DNA from: JAHEAO01 sp037968535
Lineage (GTDB): Bacteria; Pseudomonadota; Alphaproteobacteria; Rhodobacterales; Rhodobacteraceae
Direction: 5' to 3'
Assembly (NCBI GenBank): GCA_037968535.1
Contig: JBBKVT010000169.1
Location: 1-27,525 of the forward strand
DNA length: 27,525 bases
Shown here: positions 16,078 through 25,581 of the stretch, piece after piece
How the letters are laid out: every line of letters starts with the position of its first letter
Numbering within the stretch: the first letter of the stretch is position 1
The notes under the pieces: model-generated
The model's input: the letters and a program-made list of their open reading frames with translations, nothing else
Databases searched by the model: none
Told to the model about the DNA's origin: nothing
Position numbers and translations under genes: made by a program

Positions 16078-18810
16078 ATGCACAGTATCGATGGCGTTCG
16101 CAGCGCGGATCAGAACCGCGCTCTGGCGCTCAGCACCATCGCATTTACCGCCTGTTTTGCGGTCTGGACGATTTTCTCGATCATCGGCGTCGCCATCAAG
16201 GACGAGCTTGGTCTGAACGAGTTCCAGTTTGGCCTGCTTGTCGCTACGCCGATCCTCACCGGGTCGGTCACACGATTATTTCTGGGGGTCTGGACCGAGA
16301 AGTACGGCGGACGACTGGTATTCACAGCGCAGATGTTGCTGACGGCAGCGGCCACGTGGATGCTGACCTTCGCCTCGACCTATACGATGTATCTGGTCGC
16401 GGCTCTGGGTATCGGTCTTGCGGGTGGGTCCTTCATCATCGGTGTGGCTTACGTCTCGCGCTGGTACGATGCGGGCCATCAGGGCACCGCGCTCGGGATA
16501 TTCGGGGCCGGCAACGTCGGCGCGGCGGTTACGAAATTCGTGGCTCCCTTTGTCATGGTCGCTTACGGTTGGCACGGCGTCGCGCATGTCTGGGCCGTAG
16601 CGCTGGCGGCCATGGCCATCGTCTTCTACCTGTTTGCCAAGGACGATCCGGCGCTCGTCGCGCGTCGGAAGAGCGGTGCTCGCGCACCGAGTATGGCCGA
16701 ACAGTTTGCGCCTTTGGCCAACCTTCAGGTCTGGCGCTTTTCGCTCTACTATTTCTTCGTCTTCGGGGCTTTTGTCGCGCTGGCGCTGTGGATGCCGCAC
16801 TATCTGGTCGATGTCTACGGGCTCGATATCCGGGTTGCGGGTATGTCCGCGGCTGCCTTCTCGCTTTCGGCCTCGCTGTTTCGCGCCTATGGCGGGCATC
16901 TGTCGGATCGGGTCGGCGCGCGGAAGGTGATGTACTGGTGCTTCGGCTTCAGCCTTATCCTGCTTTTGATGCTGTCCTATCCGCCGACCGACTACGTGAT
17001 CCAGGGCAAGGACGGTCCGATCGCCTTTTCCACGCAGATGGACGTGTGGCCCTTCGTCTTGACACTGTTCGTGCTCGGTTTTTTCATGAGCCTCGGCAAG
17101 GCGGCGGTCTACAAGCATATCCCGGTCTATTACCCCGAGCATGTCGGGGCCGTTGGCGGGCTCGTCGGCATGATCGGCGGTCTGGGCGGGTTTATCCTGC
17201 CTATCACCTTCGGCGCGATGCTGGATTTGACCGGCATCTATACCAGCTGTTTTGCGCTTCTGTTCGGCATTGTCGCCCTGTCGCTGGCCTGGATGCATCT
17301 TTCGGTCAGGGCAATGGAGCGGGCAACCCATGGTCAAGAACTCGACTCGCTTCCCGAATTGCCCGAGATGCAGCCGATCCACTTGCCCGGACGCACGGTC
17401 ATGCCCCACACTCTGGCAGAATGGCAGCCCGAAGAGGCGTCGTTCTGGGCCGACAAGGGCCGCGCAGTAGCCCGGCGCAACCTGTGGATATCGATCCCGG
17501 CGCTCTTGCTTGCCTTCTCGGTCTGGATGGTCTGGTCCGTGGTTGTCGCGCGACTTCCGGCGATCGGCTTTAACTTCGCCGCCGGTCAACTCTTCTGGCT
17601 GGCCGCCTTGCCGGGTCTGTCTGGCGCCACGCTGCGGATCTTCTACAGCTTCATGGTGCCGATTTTCGGCGGGCGGCTCTGGACGACGCTGTCGACCGCT
17701 TCGTTGTTGTTGCCTGCCATCGGCATTGGCTATGCCGTGCAGAATCCCGAGACGCCCTATTTCATCTTCCTCGTGCTAGCGCTGCTCTGCGGCCTTGGTG
17801 GCGGCAACTTCGCCTCATCCATGGCCAATATCGCATTCTTCTTCCCGAAAGCCGAAAAGGGCAACGCCTTGGCGCTGAACGCGGGGCTGGGAAACCTCGG
17901 CGTATCGGTCATGCAGTTCCTGGTGCCGATCGTCATCACGGCGGGGGTATTCGGTGCGATGGGCGGACAGCCGCAAACCATGTCGGACGGTGGTCAGTTG
18001 TGGATGCAGAACGCCGGCTTTGTCTGGGTTCCGTTCATCGTCGCGGCGACCGTTGCAGCCTGGTTGGGGATGAACGACATCGCCGATGCAAAAGCCAGCT
18101 TCCGCGACCAGGCGATAATCTTCAGCCGCAAGCACAACTGGCTGATGTGCATCCTCTACACTGGCACATTCGGCAGCTTCATCGGCTATTCGGCGGGCTT
18201 TCCGCTGCTGACCAAGCTGATGTTCCCGGATGTGAACGCGCTGCAATACGTGTTCCTTGGTCCGCTCGTCGGGGCACTCAGCCGCGCGGCCACGGGGTGG
18301 GTCAGCGACCGCTTCGGCGGTGGGCGGGTGACCTTCTGGACTTTCGCGGGCATGATCGTCGCGGTCTTCGGAGTAATCACTTTCCTGCCGTCAGGCGGGG
18401 CAGGGGGCAGCTTCCTGGGCTTCTTCGCCTGCTTCATGGCTTTGTTCCTGCTTACCGGGATCGGCAATGCCTCTACCTTCCAGATGATCCCCGCAATCAT
18501 GGGACGCGAGATCCCGCGTTTGATGCCAGAACTGGACGTTGCGGCAACCCGCAAACAGGCGGAACGTGAAAGTGCTGCGATCATCGCCTTCACTTCTGCC
18601 ATCGCAGCCTACGGTGCCTTCTTCATTCCCAAGGCCTACGGCACCTCGATCGCGATGACGGGCGGGCCGGTGTTGGCGCTTTGGGCCTTCCTTGGATTCT
18701 ACGCAATCTGTCTGGTTATCACCTGGGCGTTCTACACACGACCCGGCGGCCTGCTTCACGACATCGAACATGGCAAGTCAGCAGCCGCGGCCGCCCAACC
18801 CGCACAATAA
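16078..18810 (+). CDS. narK: Fused NarK1-NarK2 nitrate/nitrite transporter
   Basis: Inner-membrane major-facilitator transporter that supplies nitrate to NarG and removes nitrite. Start ATG 16078 follows CGGAGG; an earlier in-frame GTG at 16042 has no such site. The 910 residues are two complete 12-helix transporters. The first half (about 1-430) resembles NarK1 (nitrate-proton symport; motif GAGNVGAAVTKFVAPF). The second (about 466-905) resembles NarK2 (nitrate-nitrite antiport; motifs NFASSMANIAFFFPK and GLGNLGVSVMQ). The substrate-binding arginines of E. coli NarK appear in both halves: Arg66 and Arg269, Arg520 and Arg736. The linker is soluble and Glu/Pro-rich. Such fusions are known from Paracoccus. 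It is the first gene of the nar operon, 15 bases before narG. Confidence 0.95.
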   Translation: MHSIDGVRSADQNRALALSTIAFTACFAVWTIFSIIGVAIKDELGLNEFQFGLLVATPILTGSVTRLFLGVWTEKYGGRLVFTAQMLLTAAATWMLTFASTYTMYLVAALGIGLAGGSFIIGVAYVSRWYDAGHQGTALGIFGAGNVGAAVTKFVAPFVMVAYGWHGVAHVWAVALAAMAIVFYLFAKDDPALVARRKSGARAPSMAEQFAPLANLQVWRFSLYYFFVFGAFVALALWMPHYLVDVYGLDIRVAGMSAAAFSLSASLFRAYGGHLSDRVGARKVMYWCFGFSLILLLMLSYPPTDYVIQGKDGPIAFSTQMDVWPFVLTLFVLGFFMSLGKAAVYKHIPVYYPEHVGAVGGLVGMIGGLGGFILPITFGAMLDLTGIYTSCFALLFGIVALSLAWMHLSVRAMERATHGQELDSLPELPEMQPIHLPGRTVMPHTLAEWQPEEASFWADKGRAVARRNLWISIPALLLAFSVWMVWSVVVARLPAIGFNFAAGQLFWLAALPGLSGATLRIFYSFMVPIFGGRLWTTLSTASLLLPAIGIGYAVQNPETPYFIFLVLALLCGLGGGNFASSMANIAFFFPKAEKGNALALNAGLGNLGVSVMQFLVPIVITAGVFGAMGGQPQTMSDGGQLWMQNAGFVWVPFIVAATVAAWLGMNDIADAKASFRDQAIIFSRKHNWLMCILYTGTFGSFIGYSAGFPLLTKLMFPDVNALQYVFLGPLVGALSRAATGWVSDRFGGGRVTFWTFAGMIVAVFGVITFLPSGGAGGSFLGFFACFMALFLLTGIGNASTFQMIPAIMGREIPRLMPELDVAATRKQAERESAAIIAFTSAIAAYGAFFIPKAYGTSIAMTGGPVLALWAFLGFYAICLVITWAFYTRPGGLLHDIEHGKSAAAAAQPAQ

Positions 18811-18825
18811 GAAAGGACGCATGTC

Positions 18826-21800
18826 ATGAGCCATCTGCTCGACAGACTGAACTTCCTCCAGCCCAAGGAGCTTGAGAAATTCGCAAACGGCCATGGTCAG
18901 GTCACGCGCGAAAATCGGGACTGGGAGGACACCTACCGGAACCGCTGGCGGCACGACAAGATCGTGCGCTCGACACATGGGGTGAACTGCACCGGATCGT
19001 GTTCTTGGAAGATTTACGTCAAGTCCGGGATTGTCACCTGGGAGACGCAGCAGACCGACTATCCGCGCACCCGCCCCGATCTGCCCAATCACGAACCACG
19101 GGGTTGCGCACGGGGGGCCTCATACAGCTGGTATCTTTATTCGGCCAATAGGGTGAAAAACCCGCTGATCCGAGGCAAGCTGATGAAGGTCTGGCGCGAA
19201 ATGCGCAAGACCATGTCGCCGATCGAGGCCTGGACCAAGATCCAGAACGATCCGATCCTGCGAGCGTCCTATGTTCAGATCCGCGGTAAGGGCGGGTTCG
19301 TGCGGGCCAGTTGGGATGAAGCGACCGAGATCATCGCCGCCGCCAACGCCTACACGACCAAGACATACGGTCCTGACCGGGTGTTCGGCTTTTCGCCGAT
19401 CCCCGCGATGTCGATGGTCAGCTATGCCGCTGGCTCGCGGTATCTGTCGTTGCTGGGCGGAACGTGCATGTCATTTTATGACTGGTATTGCGACCTGCCG
19501 CCGGCCAGTCCGCAGACCTGGGGCGAACAGACCGATGTGCCGGAATCGGCCGACTGGTACAATGCTGGCTTTTTGCTGCTCTGGGGCTCGAATGTGCCAC
19601 AGACCCGCACACCGGATGCGCATTTTTATACCGAGGCCCGCTATCGCGGTACCAAGTCGGCGGTGATCTGCCCCGACTATTCGGAAGCCGCCAAATTCGG
19701 TGACATCTGGCTCGCGCCCAAAGCGGGCACAGACTCCGCGCTCGCCATGGCAATGGGTCACGTCATCCTGCGCGAATTCCACCTCGATCGGCAGGCCGAC
19801 TATTTCGAGGACTACGTCCGCAAGTACTCGGATATGCCGATGCTCGTGCGGATGGAAGAAAAGGACGGCAAACTGATCCCGGGCAGGTTCATCCGCGCGG
19901 ATGAGTTTTCCGACAAGTTGGGCGAGACCAACAACCCCGACTGGAAGACCGTCGCCTTTGACGAAGTGTCGAATTCGGTCGTCGCACCGAACGGCACGGT
20001 CGGATTCCGCTGGGGCGAAAAAGGGTCGTGGAACCTTGAGGAACGCGCAGGCGATGCCGATACAAGGCTGAAATTATCGTTGATCCTTAGCGAGGATCAC
20101 GACGATGTCGTCGGGGTGGACTTCCCCTATTTCGGTGGCGAGGCGACAGAGCATTTCGTGAAATGCGAGCACCCTGACGTGCTGACCCGCAACGTGCCGG
20201 TCAAGCGCATCAAGCTGGCCGATGTCGATGCGCTGGTCGCCACGGTGTTCGATCTGTTCTGTGCCAACTATGGCCTCGACCGCGGCCTCGGGGGCGACTG
20301 GGTGTCAAAGGATTTCGCCGAAGACAAGCCCTATACCCCGGCCTGGGCCGAGAAGATCACGGGCGTTTCCGCCGACAAGATCATCACCGTCGCGCGCGAA
20401 TTCGCCCGCAATGCCGAAAAGACCCAAGGCAAGTCGATGGTCATCCTCGGGGCCGGCCTGAACCACTGGTACCACATGGACATGGCCTATCGCGGCATCA
20501 TCAACATGCTGGTGATGTGCGGTTGCGTCGGCCAGTCCGGCGGTGGCTGGAGCCACTATGTCGGACAGGAGAAACTGCGCCCACAGACCGGCTGGCTGCC
20601 GCTGGCCTTCGCGCTGGACTGGAACCGCCCGCCACGTCAGATGAACAGCACCAGCGCCTTCTACGCTCATACCGACCAATGGCGCTACGAGACGTTGACG
20701 GCGGGGGAAATCCTGTCGCCCACAGCCCCCGAGGGGGACTGGGACGTGTCGATGATCGACTACAATATCCGGGCCGAACGGATGGGTTGGCTTCCGTCGG
20801 CGCCGCAGCTGAAGCAGAACCCGCTGGAAGTGGCGAAAGCCGCCAAGAAGGCCGGGGTCGAGGCCAAGGACTATGTCGCCAAAGGTCTCAAGGACGGATC
20901 CTTGCAGATGTCCTGCGAAGACCCGGATGCGCCCGAGAACTGGCCGCGAAACCTGTTTGTCTGGCGCTCGAACTTGCTGGGGTCTTCAGGCAAGGGACAC
21001 GAATACTTCCTCAAGCACCTTCTTGGCACGCAGCACGGCGTCCTTGGCCACGATCTGGGCGAGGAGGGGCGTGCGAAACCGAAAGAGGCCAAGTGGCACA
21101 AGGACGCCCCCCAAGGCAAACTCGACCTTCTGGTGACCATCGATTTCAGGATGAGCACGACCTGCGTCTATTCGGACATCGTACTGCCGACCGCAAGCTG
21201 GTATGAAAAGAACGACCTCAACACATCGGACATGCACCCGTTCATCCACCCGCTGCAAGCTGCAGTAGACCCGGCTTATGAAAGCAAGTCAGACTGGGAA
21301 ATCTTCAAGGCGATTGCGAAGAAGTTCCAGGAAGTCGCCCCTGAAATCCTCGGCAAGGAAACCGATGTCGTCGCTCTTCCGCTTTTGCACGACACAGCAT
21401 CCGAACTTGCGCAGCCCGATGTGAAGGATTGGAAAAAGGGCGAATGCGACCTGATCCCCGGCAAGACCGCGCCCGCCTATATCACCGTCGAACGCGATTA
21501 TACCGCGATCTACGATAAGTTCGTGGCGGTTGGGCCGCTGTTGGACAAGCTCGGTAACGGCGGCAAGGGTATCGGTTGGGACACCAAGGACGAGGTGCAG
21601 CACCTGCGCGAGTTGAACGGTGAATGGCTTGATGGCCCCGCCAAGGGTTGCGCCAAGATCGAGACTGATATCGACGCGACCGAAGTGATCCTGATGCTTG
21701 CCCCTGAAACCAACGGCGAGGTCGCTGTCAAGGCATGGCACGCGCTGGAACAGGCAACCGGTCGCGAACATGCGCATCTGGCGGCATCCAAGGAAGACGA

Positions 21801-22563
21801 AAAGATCCGCTTTCGCGATATCGCCGCACAGCCGCGCAAGATCATCTCGTCACCCACATGGTCGGGCATCGAAAGCGAGAAGGTCTGTTATAGCGCCGGC
21901 TATACCAACGTCCATGAACTGATACCATGGCGCACGCTGACCGGACGCCAGCAGCTTTATCAGGATCACCTGTGGATGCGGGCCTTCGGCGAAGGGTTCT
22001 GTCAGTACCGCCCACCGGTGGACCTCAAGACGATCACCAAGGACGTGAACCACGACGCTCGTGACAACCAGCCTCATGTGGTGCTGAACTTCATCACGCC
22101 GCACCAGAAATGGGGCATCCATTCGACGTATTCCGACAACCTCATGATGCTGACGCTGAACCGTGGCGGTCCGGTTGTCTGGATGTCGGAGGTGGATGCT
22201 AAGAAAGCAGGTCTTGTCGATAACGATTGGGTCGAGGCCTACAACACCAACGGCGCCTTGACGGCGAGGGTGGTGGTTAGCCAACGCATCAAGGAAGGCA
22301 CGCTATACATGTATCACGCGCAGGAAAAGATCGTGAATACGCCGGGGTCTGAACGCACCGGCAATCGGGGCGGCATCCACAACTCGGTCACGCGTACGGT
22401 GCTCAAGCCCACCCACATGATCGGCGGGTATGCGCAGCTTTCCTACGGCTTCAACTATTACGGCACCGTCGGATCGAACCGCGATGAATTCGTGATCGTC
22501 CGCAAGATGAAAAAGGTCGACTGGCTCGACACGCCGGTCGGCAACAAGGAGGCAGCCGAATGA
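18826..22563 (+). CDS. narG: Respiratory nitrate reductase alpha subunit
   Basis: Catalytic subunit that reduces nitrate to nitrite at a molybdenum bis-MGD centre on the cytoplasmic side. At 1245 residues it is nearly the length of E. coli NarG (1247). The N-terminal cluster site is visible: His51, Cys55, Cys59 and Cys94, the His-ligated FS0 [4Fe-4S] pattern. The Mo-ligand region DWYCDLPPASPQTWGEQTDV is conserved, with Asp223 corresponding to E. coli Asp222. There is no twin-arginine export signal of the periplasmic type, consistent with a cytoplasmic-facing membrane-bound enzyme. The stop overlaps narH by 4 bases (ATGA). Confidence 0.97.
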   Translation: MSHLLDRLNFLQPKELEKFANGHGQVTRENRDWEDTYRNRWRHDKIVRSTHGVNCTGSCSWKIYVKSGIVTWETQQTDYPRTRPDLPNHEPRGCARGASYSWYLYSANRVKNPLIRGKLMKVWREMRKTMSPIEAWTKIQNDPILRASYVQIRGKGGFVRASWDEATEIIAAANAYTTKTYGPDRVFGFSPIPAMSMVSYAAGSRYLSLLGGTCMSFYDWYCDLPPASPQTWGEQTDVPESADWYNAGFLLLWGSNVPQTRTPDAHFYTEARYRGTKSAVICPDYSEAAKFGDIWLAPKAGTDSALAMAMGHVILREFHLDRQADYFEDYVRKYSDMPMLVRMEEKDGKLIPGRFIRADEFSDKLGETNNPDWKTVAFDEVSNSVVAPNGTVGFRWGEKGSWNLEERAGDADTRLKLSLILSEDHDDVVGVDFPYFGGEATEHFVKCEHPDVLTRNVPVKRIKLADVDALVATVFDLFCANYGLDRGLGGDWVSKDFAEDKPYTPAWAEKITGVSADKIITVAREFARNAEKTQGKSMVILGAGLNHWYHMDMAYRGIINMLVMCGCVGQSGGGWSHYVGQEKLRPQTGWLPLAFALDWNRPPRQMNSTSAFYAHTDQWRYETLTAGEILSPTAPEGDWDVSMIDYNIRAERMGWLPSAPQLKQNPLEVAKAAKKAGVEAKDYVAKGLKDGSLQMSCEDPDAPENWPRNLFVWRSNLLGSSGKGHEYFLKHLLGTQHGVLGHDLGEEGRAKPKEAKWHKDAPQGKLDLLVTIDFRMSTTCVYSDIVLPTASWYEKNDLNTSDMHPFIHPLQAAVDPAYESKSDWEIFKAIAKKFQEVAPEILGKETDVVALPLLHDTASELAQPDVKDWKKGECDLIPGKTAPAYITVERDYTAIYDKFVAVGPLLDKLGNGGKGIGWDTKDEVQHLRELNGEWLDGPAKGCAKIETDIDATEVILMLAPETNGEVAVKAWHALEQATGREHAHLAASKEDEKIRFRDIAAQPRKIISSPTWSGIESEKVCYSAGYTNVHELIPWRTLTGRQQLYQDHLWMRAFGEGFCQYRPPVDLKTITKDVNHDARDNQPHVVLNFITPHQKWGIHSTYSDNLMMLTLNRGGPVVWMSEVDAKKAGLVDNDWVEAYNTNGALTARVVVSQRIKEGTLYMYHAQEKIVNTPGSERTGNRGGIHNSVTRTVLKPTHMIGGYAQLSYGFNYYGTVGSNRDEFVIVRKMKKVDWLDTPVGNKEAAE

Positions 22564-24083
22564 GAATCCGCGCACAAATCGGGATGGTGCTGAACCTCGA
22601 TAAATGCATCGGGTGCCACACCTGTTCGGTCACCTGCAAGAACGTCTGGACCAGTCGCGAAGGCGTCGAATACGCTTGGTTCAACAACGTCGAAACCAAG
22701 CCCGGCACTGGCTATCCCACAGACTGGGAAAACCAGAAGAAATGGAATGGCGGCTGGTCGCGAACGAAGGCCGGTAAACTCCAGCCCAAGCAGGGCAGCA
22801 AATGGCGGATCCTGGCGAATATCTTTGGCAACCCGGACCTTCCCGAGATCGATGACTATTACGAACCGTTCACCTTCGACTACGACCACTTGAAATCCGC
22901 GCCCGAAATGTCGGCCTTTCCCACGGCGCGGCCGCGTTCGGTCATCACGGGCGAGCGGATGGAAAAGATCGTGAAAGGCCCGAACTGGGAAGAAATCCTG
23001 GGCGGCGAATTCGAGAAACGCAGCAAGGACTATAATTTCGAGGGCATCCAGAAGGAGATCTACGGGGAATATGAGAATACCTTCATGATGTATCTCCCCC
23101 GGCTGTGTGAACATTGCCTGAACCCGGCCTGCGCCGCTTCCTGCCCATCGGGCGCGATCTACAAGCGCGAAGAGGACGGCATCGTCCTGATCGATCAGGA
23201 AAAGTGCCGCGGCTGGCGGATGTGTGTATCGGGGTGTCCCTACAAGAAGGTCTACTACAACTGGTCTACGGGCAAGTCCGAGAAATGCACGCTGTGCTAT
23301 CCCCGGATCGAGTCCGGAAACCCGACCGTCTGCTCGGAAACCTGTGTAGGGCGCATCCGCTATATCGGCGTTATGCTTTATGACGCCGACAAGATCGAAG
23401 AGGCGGCGAACGCCCCCGATGAAAAGGACCTGTATGACGCACAACTCGGCGTCTTCCTTGATCCGCGCGACCCGGTGGTGATTGAAACTGCCCGCGCCGA
23501 CGGTATCCCCGAGGACTGGATCAAGGCCGCACAGGAAAGCCCGATCTGGAAAATGGCTATGGAGTGGCAGATCGCCTTCCCCTTGCATCCCGAATACCGG
23601 ACCCTGCCGATGGTGTGGTACATCCCGCCGCTTTCCCCGATCCAGAACGCGGCCGCAGCTGGCAAGATTGGCGTGGACGGCGACATGCCGGATGTCCGCT
23701 CGCTTCGGATCCCAGTCCAATACCTCGCCAATATGCTGACGGCGGGCGACGAGGCGCCGGTGCTCAACGCGCTGGAACGGATGCTGGCGATGCGCGCCTA
23801 CATGCGGGCCAAGACCGTGGACGGTGTCATTGACGAAGGCATTGCGGCCCGTGTCGGGCTGTCGGGTCGAGTGATCGAGGACATGTACAAGATCATGGCC
23901 ATTGCGGATTACGAGGACCGTTTTGTGATTCCGACGACGCACCGCGAGCAGGTCGAGGAGGCATACGATCTGCGCGGCGAATGCGGCTTTACCGACACAA
24001 ATGGCTGTTCGCCCGGTATCAGCAAGGGTTCGCTCTTTGGTGGCAGTAAACGCCCGCTCAAGATGCCGACGGAGGCGATGTGA
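22560..24083 (+). CDS. narH: Respiratory nitrate reductase beta subunit (four Fe-S clusters)
   Basis: Electron-transfer subunit passing electrons from the NarI haems to NarG. The 507 residues compare with about 512 in E. coli. Four Cys groups are visible: Cys16-x2-Cys19-x2-Cys22-x3-Cys26; CEHCLNPACAASC; CRGWRMCVSGC, where Trp219 replaces a Cys (the known basis of the [3Fe-4S] cluster); and CTLCYPRIESGNPTVC. All ligands are present. The gene starts inside the narG stop and its own stop overlaps narJ, so the subunits are translationally coupled. Confidence 0.97.
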   Translation: MRIRAQIGMVLNLDKCIGCHTCSVTCKNVWTSREGVEYAWFNNVETKPGTGYPTDWENQKKWNGGWSRTKAGKLQPKQGSKWRILANIFGNPDLPEIDDYYEPFTFDYDHLKSAPEMSAFPTARPRSVITGERMEKIVKGPNWEEILGGEFEKRSKDYNFEGIQKEIYGEYENTFMMYLPRLCEHCLNPACAASCPSGAIYKREEDGIVLIDQEKCRGWRMCVSGCPYKKVYYNWSTGKSEKCTLCYPRIESGNPTVCSETCVGRIRYIGVMLYDADKIEEAANAPDEKDLYDAQLGVFLDPRDPVVIETARADGIPEDWIKAAQESPIWKMAMEWQIAFPLHPEYRTLPMVWYIPPLSPIQNAAAAGKIGVDGDMPDVRSLRIPVQYLANMLTAGDEAPVLNALERMLAMRAYMRAKTVDGVIDEGIAARVGLSGRVIEDMYKIMAIADYEDRFVIPTTHREQVEEAYDLRGECGFTDTNGCSPGISKGSLFGGSKRPLKMPTEAM

Positions 24084-24808
24084 TGACACTTGTACTCAAC
24101 GACCGAACCCTCAAGGCCATCTCGCTGATCCTCAGCTACCCGACCGAAGAGTTGCAAGCCGCCATGCCCGAGATCGGCGGTGTTCTTTCTTCGGAGACGC
24201 GGCTGACGGCGGTGACGCGTCGCGCGTTGCGGCCATTGGTGACGGCGCTTGCAGGCGACGACATCTACAACCTTCAGGAACAGTTCGTGATGTTGTTTGA
24301 CCGATCACGCACCCTGTCGCTGAACCTGTTCGAACATGTCCACGGTGAAAGCCGCGACAGGGGTGGCGCGATGGTGTCGCTTGTGGAAGCCTATCGCGAT
24401 GCCGGGTTCGACCCGGCGACGTCGGAACTGCCCGACCATCTGCCCGTGCTCCTGGAGTTTCTGGCCACACAACCGGCAGCCGAAGCGACGGACACCCTGG
24501 CGGATGCGGCGCATATTTTTGCTGCATTGTCCGAACGGCTCGCCCGCAGGGAAAGTCCCTATTCGGCGGTCTTTGACGCCTTGGGGCAGCTGTCGCTCGC
24601 CAAGCCGGACGCGGAGGCAGTCACTCAACTGCTGGGGCAACCCGACGACGACCCCACCGATCTGGACGCTCTCGACGCGGTCTGGGACGAAGCGCAAGTC
24701 ACCTTCGGCCCCGATCCCAACGCTGGTTGTCCGCAGGTCCGCGACATGCTGGCCAACATGGATACCCCCAGGACACCCGCGCCGAAACCCCGGCACGCGG
24801 CTGAATAG
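24083..24808 (+). CDS. narJ: Nitrate reductase assembly chaperone NarJ
   Basis: Private chaperone that binds NarG and allows insertion of the Mo cofactor before membrane docking; it is not part of the final enzyme. The 241-residue helical protein has the family landmarks YNLQEQFVMLFDRSRTLSLN and FEHVHGESRDRGGAM. I start at ATG 24083, which has GGAGG 7 bases upstream and overlaps the narH stop (TGATG); a GTG at 24080 is a less likely start. Length is close to E. coli NarJ (236). The C-terminal tail is Pro/Arg-rich and less conserved. Confidence 0.94.
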   Translation: MTLVLNDRTLKAISLILSYPTEELQAAMPEIGGVLSSETRLTAVTRRALRPLVTALAGDDIYNLQEQFVMLFDRSRTLSLNLFEHVHGESRDRGGAMVSLVEAYRDAGFDPATSELPDHLPVLLEFLATQPAAEATDTLADAAHIFAALSERLARRESPYSAVFDALGQLSLAKPDAEAVTQLLGQPDDDPTDLDALDAVWDEAQVTFGPDPNAGCPQVRDMLANMDTPRTPAPKPRHAAE

Positions 24809-24819
24809 CGGAGGCTCAG

Positions 24820-25578
24820 ATGCATACATTCATTTTCGGGATATATCCCTACATCGCCTTGTCGGTCCTTCTGATCGGCAGCATCGCGCGGTATGAACGC
24901 GATCCTTTCACCTGGAAATCGTCCTCCAGCCAGTTCTTGCGCCGCAAGCAGTTGATCCTTGGCTCGGTCCTGTTCCATGTCGGGGTGCTGACTATCTTTG
25001 TGGGCCACCTGTTCGGCCTGCTGACGCCGCTTTGGCTTGTCGAAGCCCTTGGCATCAGCCATCAGGCCAAACAGATCCTCGCTGTTGTCGTGGGCGGGGT
25101 GGCCGGGGTTGCGGCTCTGGCTGGCGGGATCATCCTGATCCATCGCCGTCTGGTCGATCCGCGCATCCGGGGCACGTCAAGCAATATGGACATCGCGATC
25201 CTGGCTCTCTTGCTGCTGCAACTGTGCCTCGGGATGCTGACGATCATCATTTCGGTTCAACATATCGACGGCGGCGAGATGGTAAAGTTCATGATGTGGG
25301 CGCAGGCGATCTTCATCTTCGACGGGAATGCTGCGGCCTATGTCGATGATGCGCCGCTGCTCTTTCAGCTTCATATTCTGCTGGGTCTGACGATCTTCAT
25401 CCTGTTTCCCTTCAGCCGTCTTGTCCACATGGTGTCGGCCCCGCTGCGCTATCTATGGCGGCCCGGATACCAGATTGTCCGCTCTCGCCGGCAGACATCG
25501 TTGCCAAGCCGAAGCGGAGCCACGGCACCCAAGGCCAAATTGTCCGGGCAACACCCCGCGGCCAAACCGGCGGAGTAG
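24820..25578 (+). CDS. narI: Respiratory nitrate reductase gamma subunit (cytochrome b)
   Basis: Membrane anchor and quinol oxidase part of nitrate reductase, carrying two b-type haems. The 252 residues show five membrane helices. Haem ligands are visible as His53 and His63 in helix 2 and His185 and His203 in helix 5, with almost the same spacing as His56/66/187/205 of E. coli NarI. The N-terminus HTFIFGIYPYI is typical. The protein has a C-terminal extension of about 25 residues, basic and Pro/Ala-rich, which may be cytoplasmic. ATG 24820 has a ribosome site (CGGAGG) and lies 11 bases after narJ. Confidence 0.96.
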   Translation: MHTFIFGIYPYIALSVLLIGSIARYERDPFTWKSSSSQFLRRKQLILGSVLFHVGVLTIFVGHLFGLLTPLWLVEALGISHQAKQILAVVVGGVAGVAALAGGIILIHRRLVDPRIRGTSSNMDIAILALLLLQLCLGMLTIIISVQHIDGGEMVKFMMWAQAIFIFDGNAAAYVDDAPLLFQLHILLGLTIFILFPFSRLVHMVSAPLRYLWRPGYQIVRSRRQTSLPSRSGATAPKAKLSGQHPAAKPAE

Positions 25579-25581
25579 ATC

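Noticed and set aside
15870..17573. A 567-codon + strand frame overlapping the first half of narK
   Set aside because: It is out of phase with the conserved transporter sequence and is Arg/Gly-rich shadow translation.
22458..24089. Long open frame (543 codons) on the - strand opposite narH
   Set aside because: It is a shadow of narH in GC-rich DNA; narH has all its cysteine motifs and the antisense product shows no family features. The same applies to long antisense frames at 2280-3746, 12652-14175 and 16276-17589.
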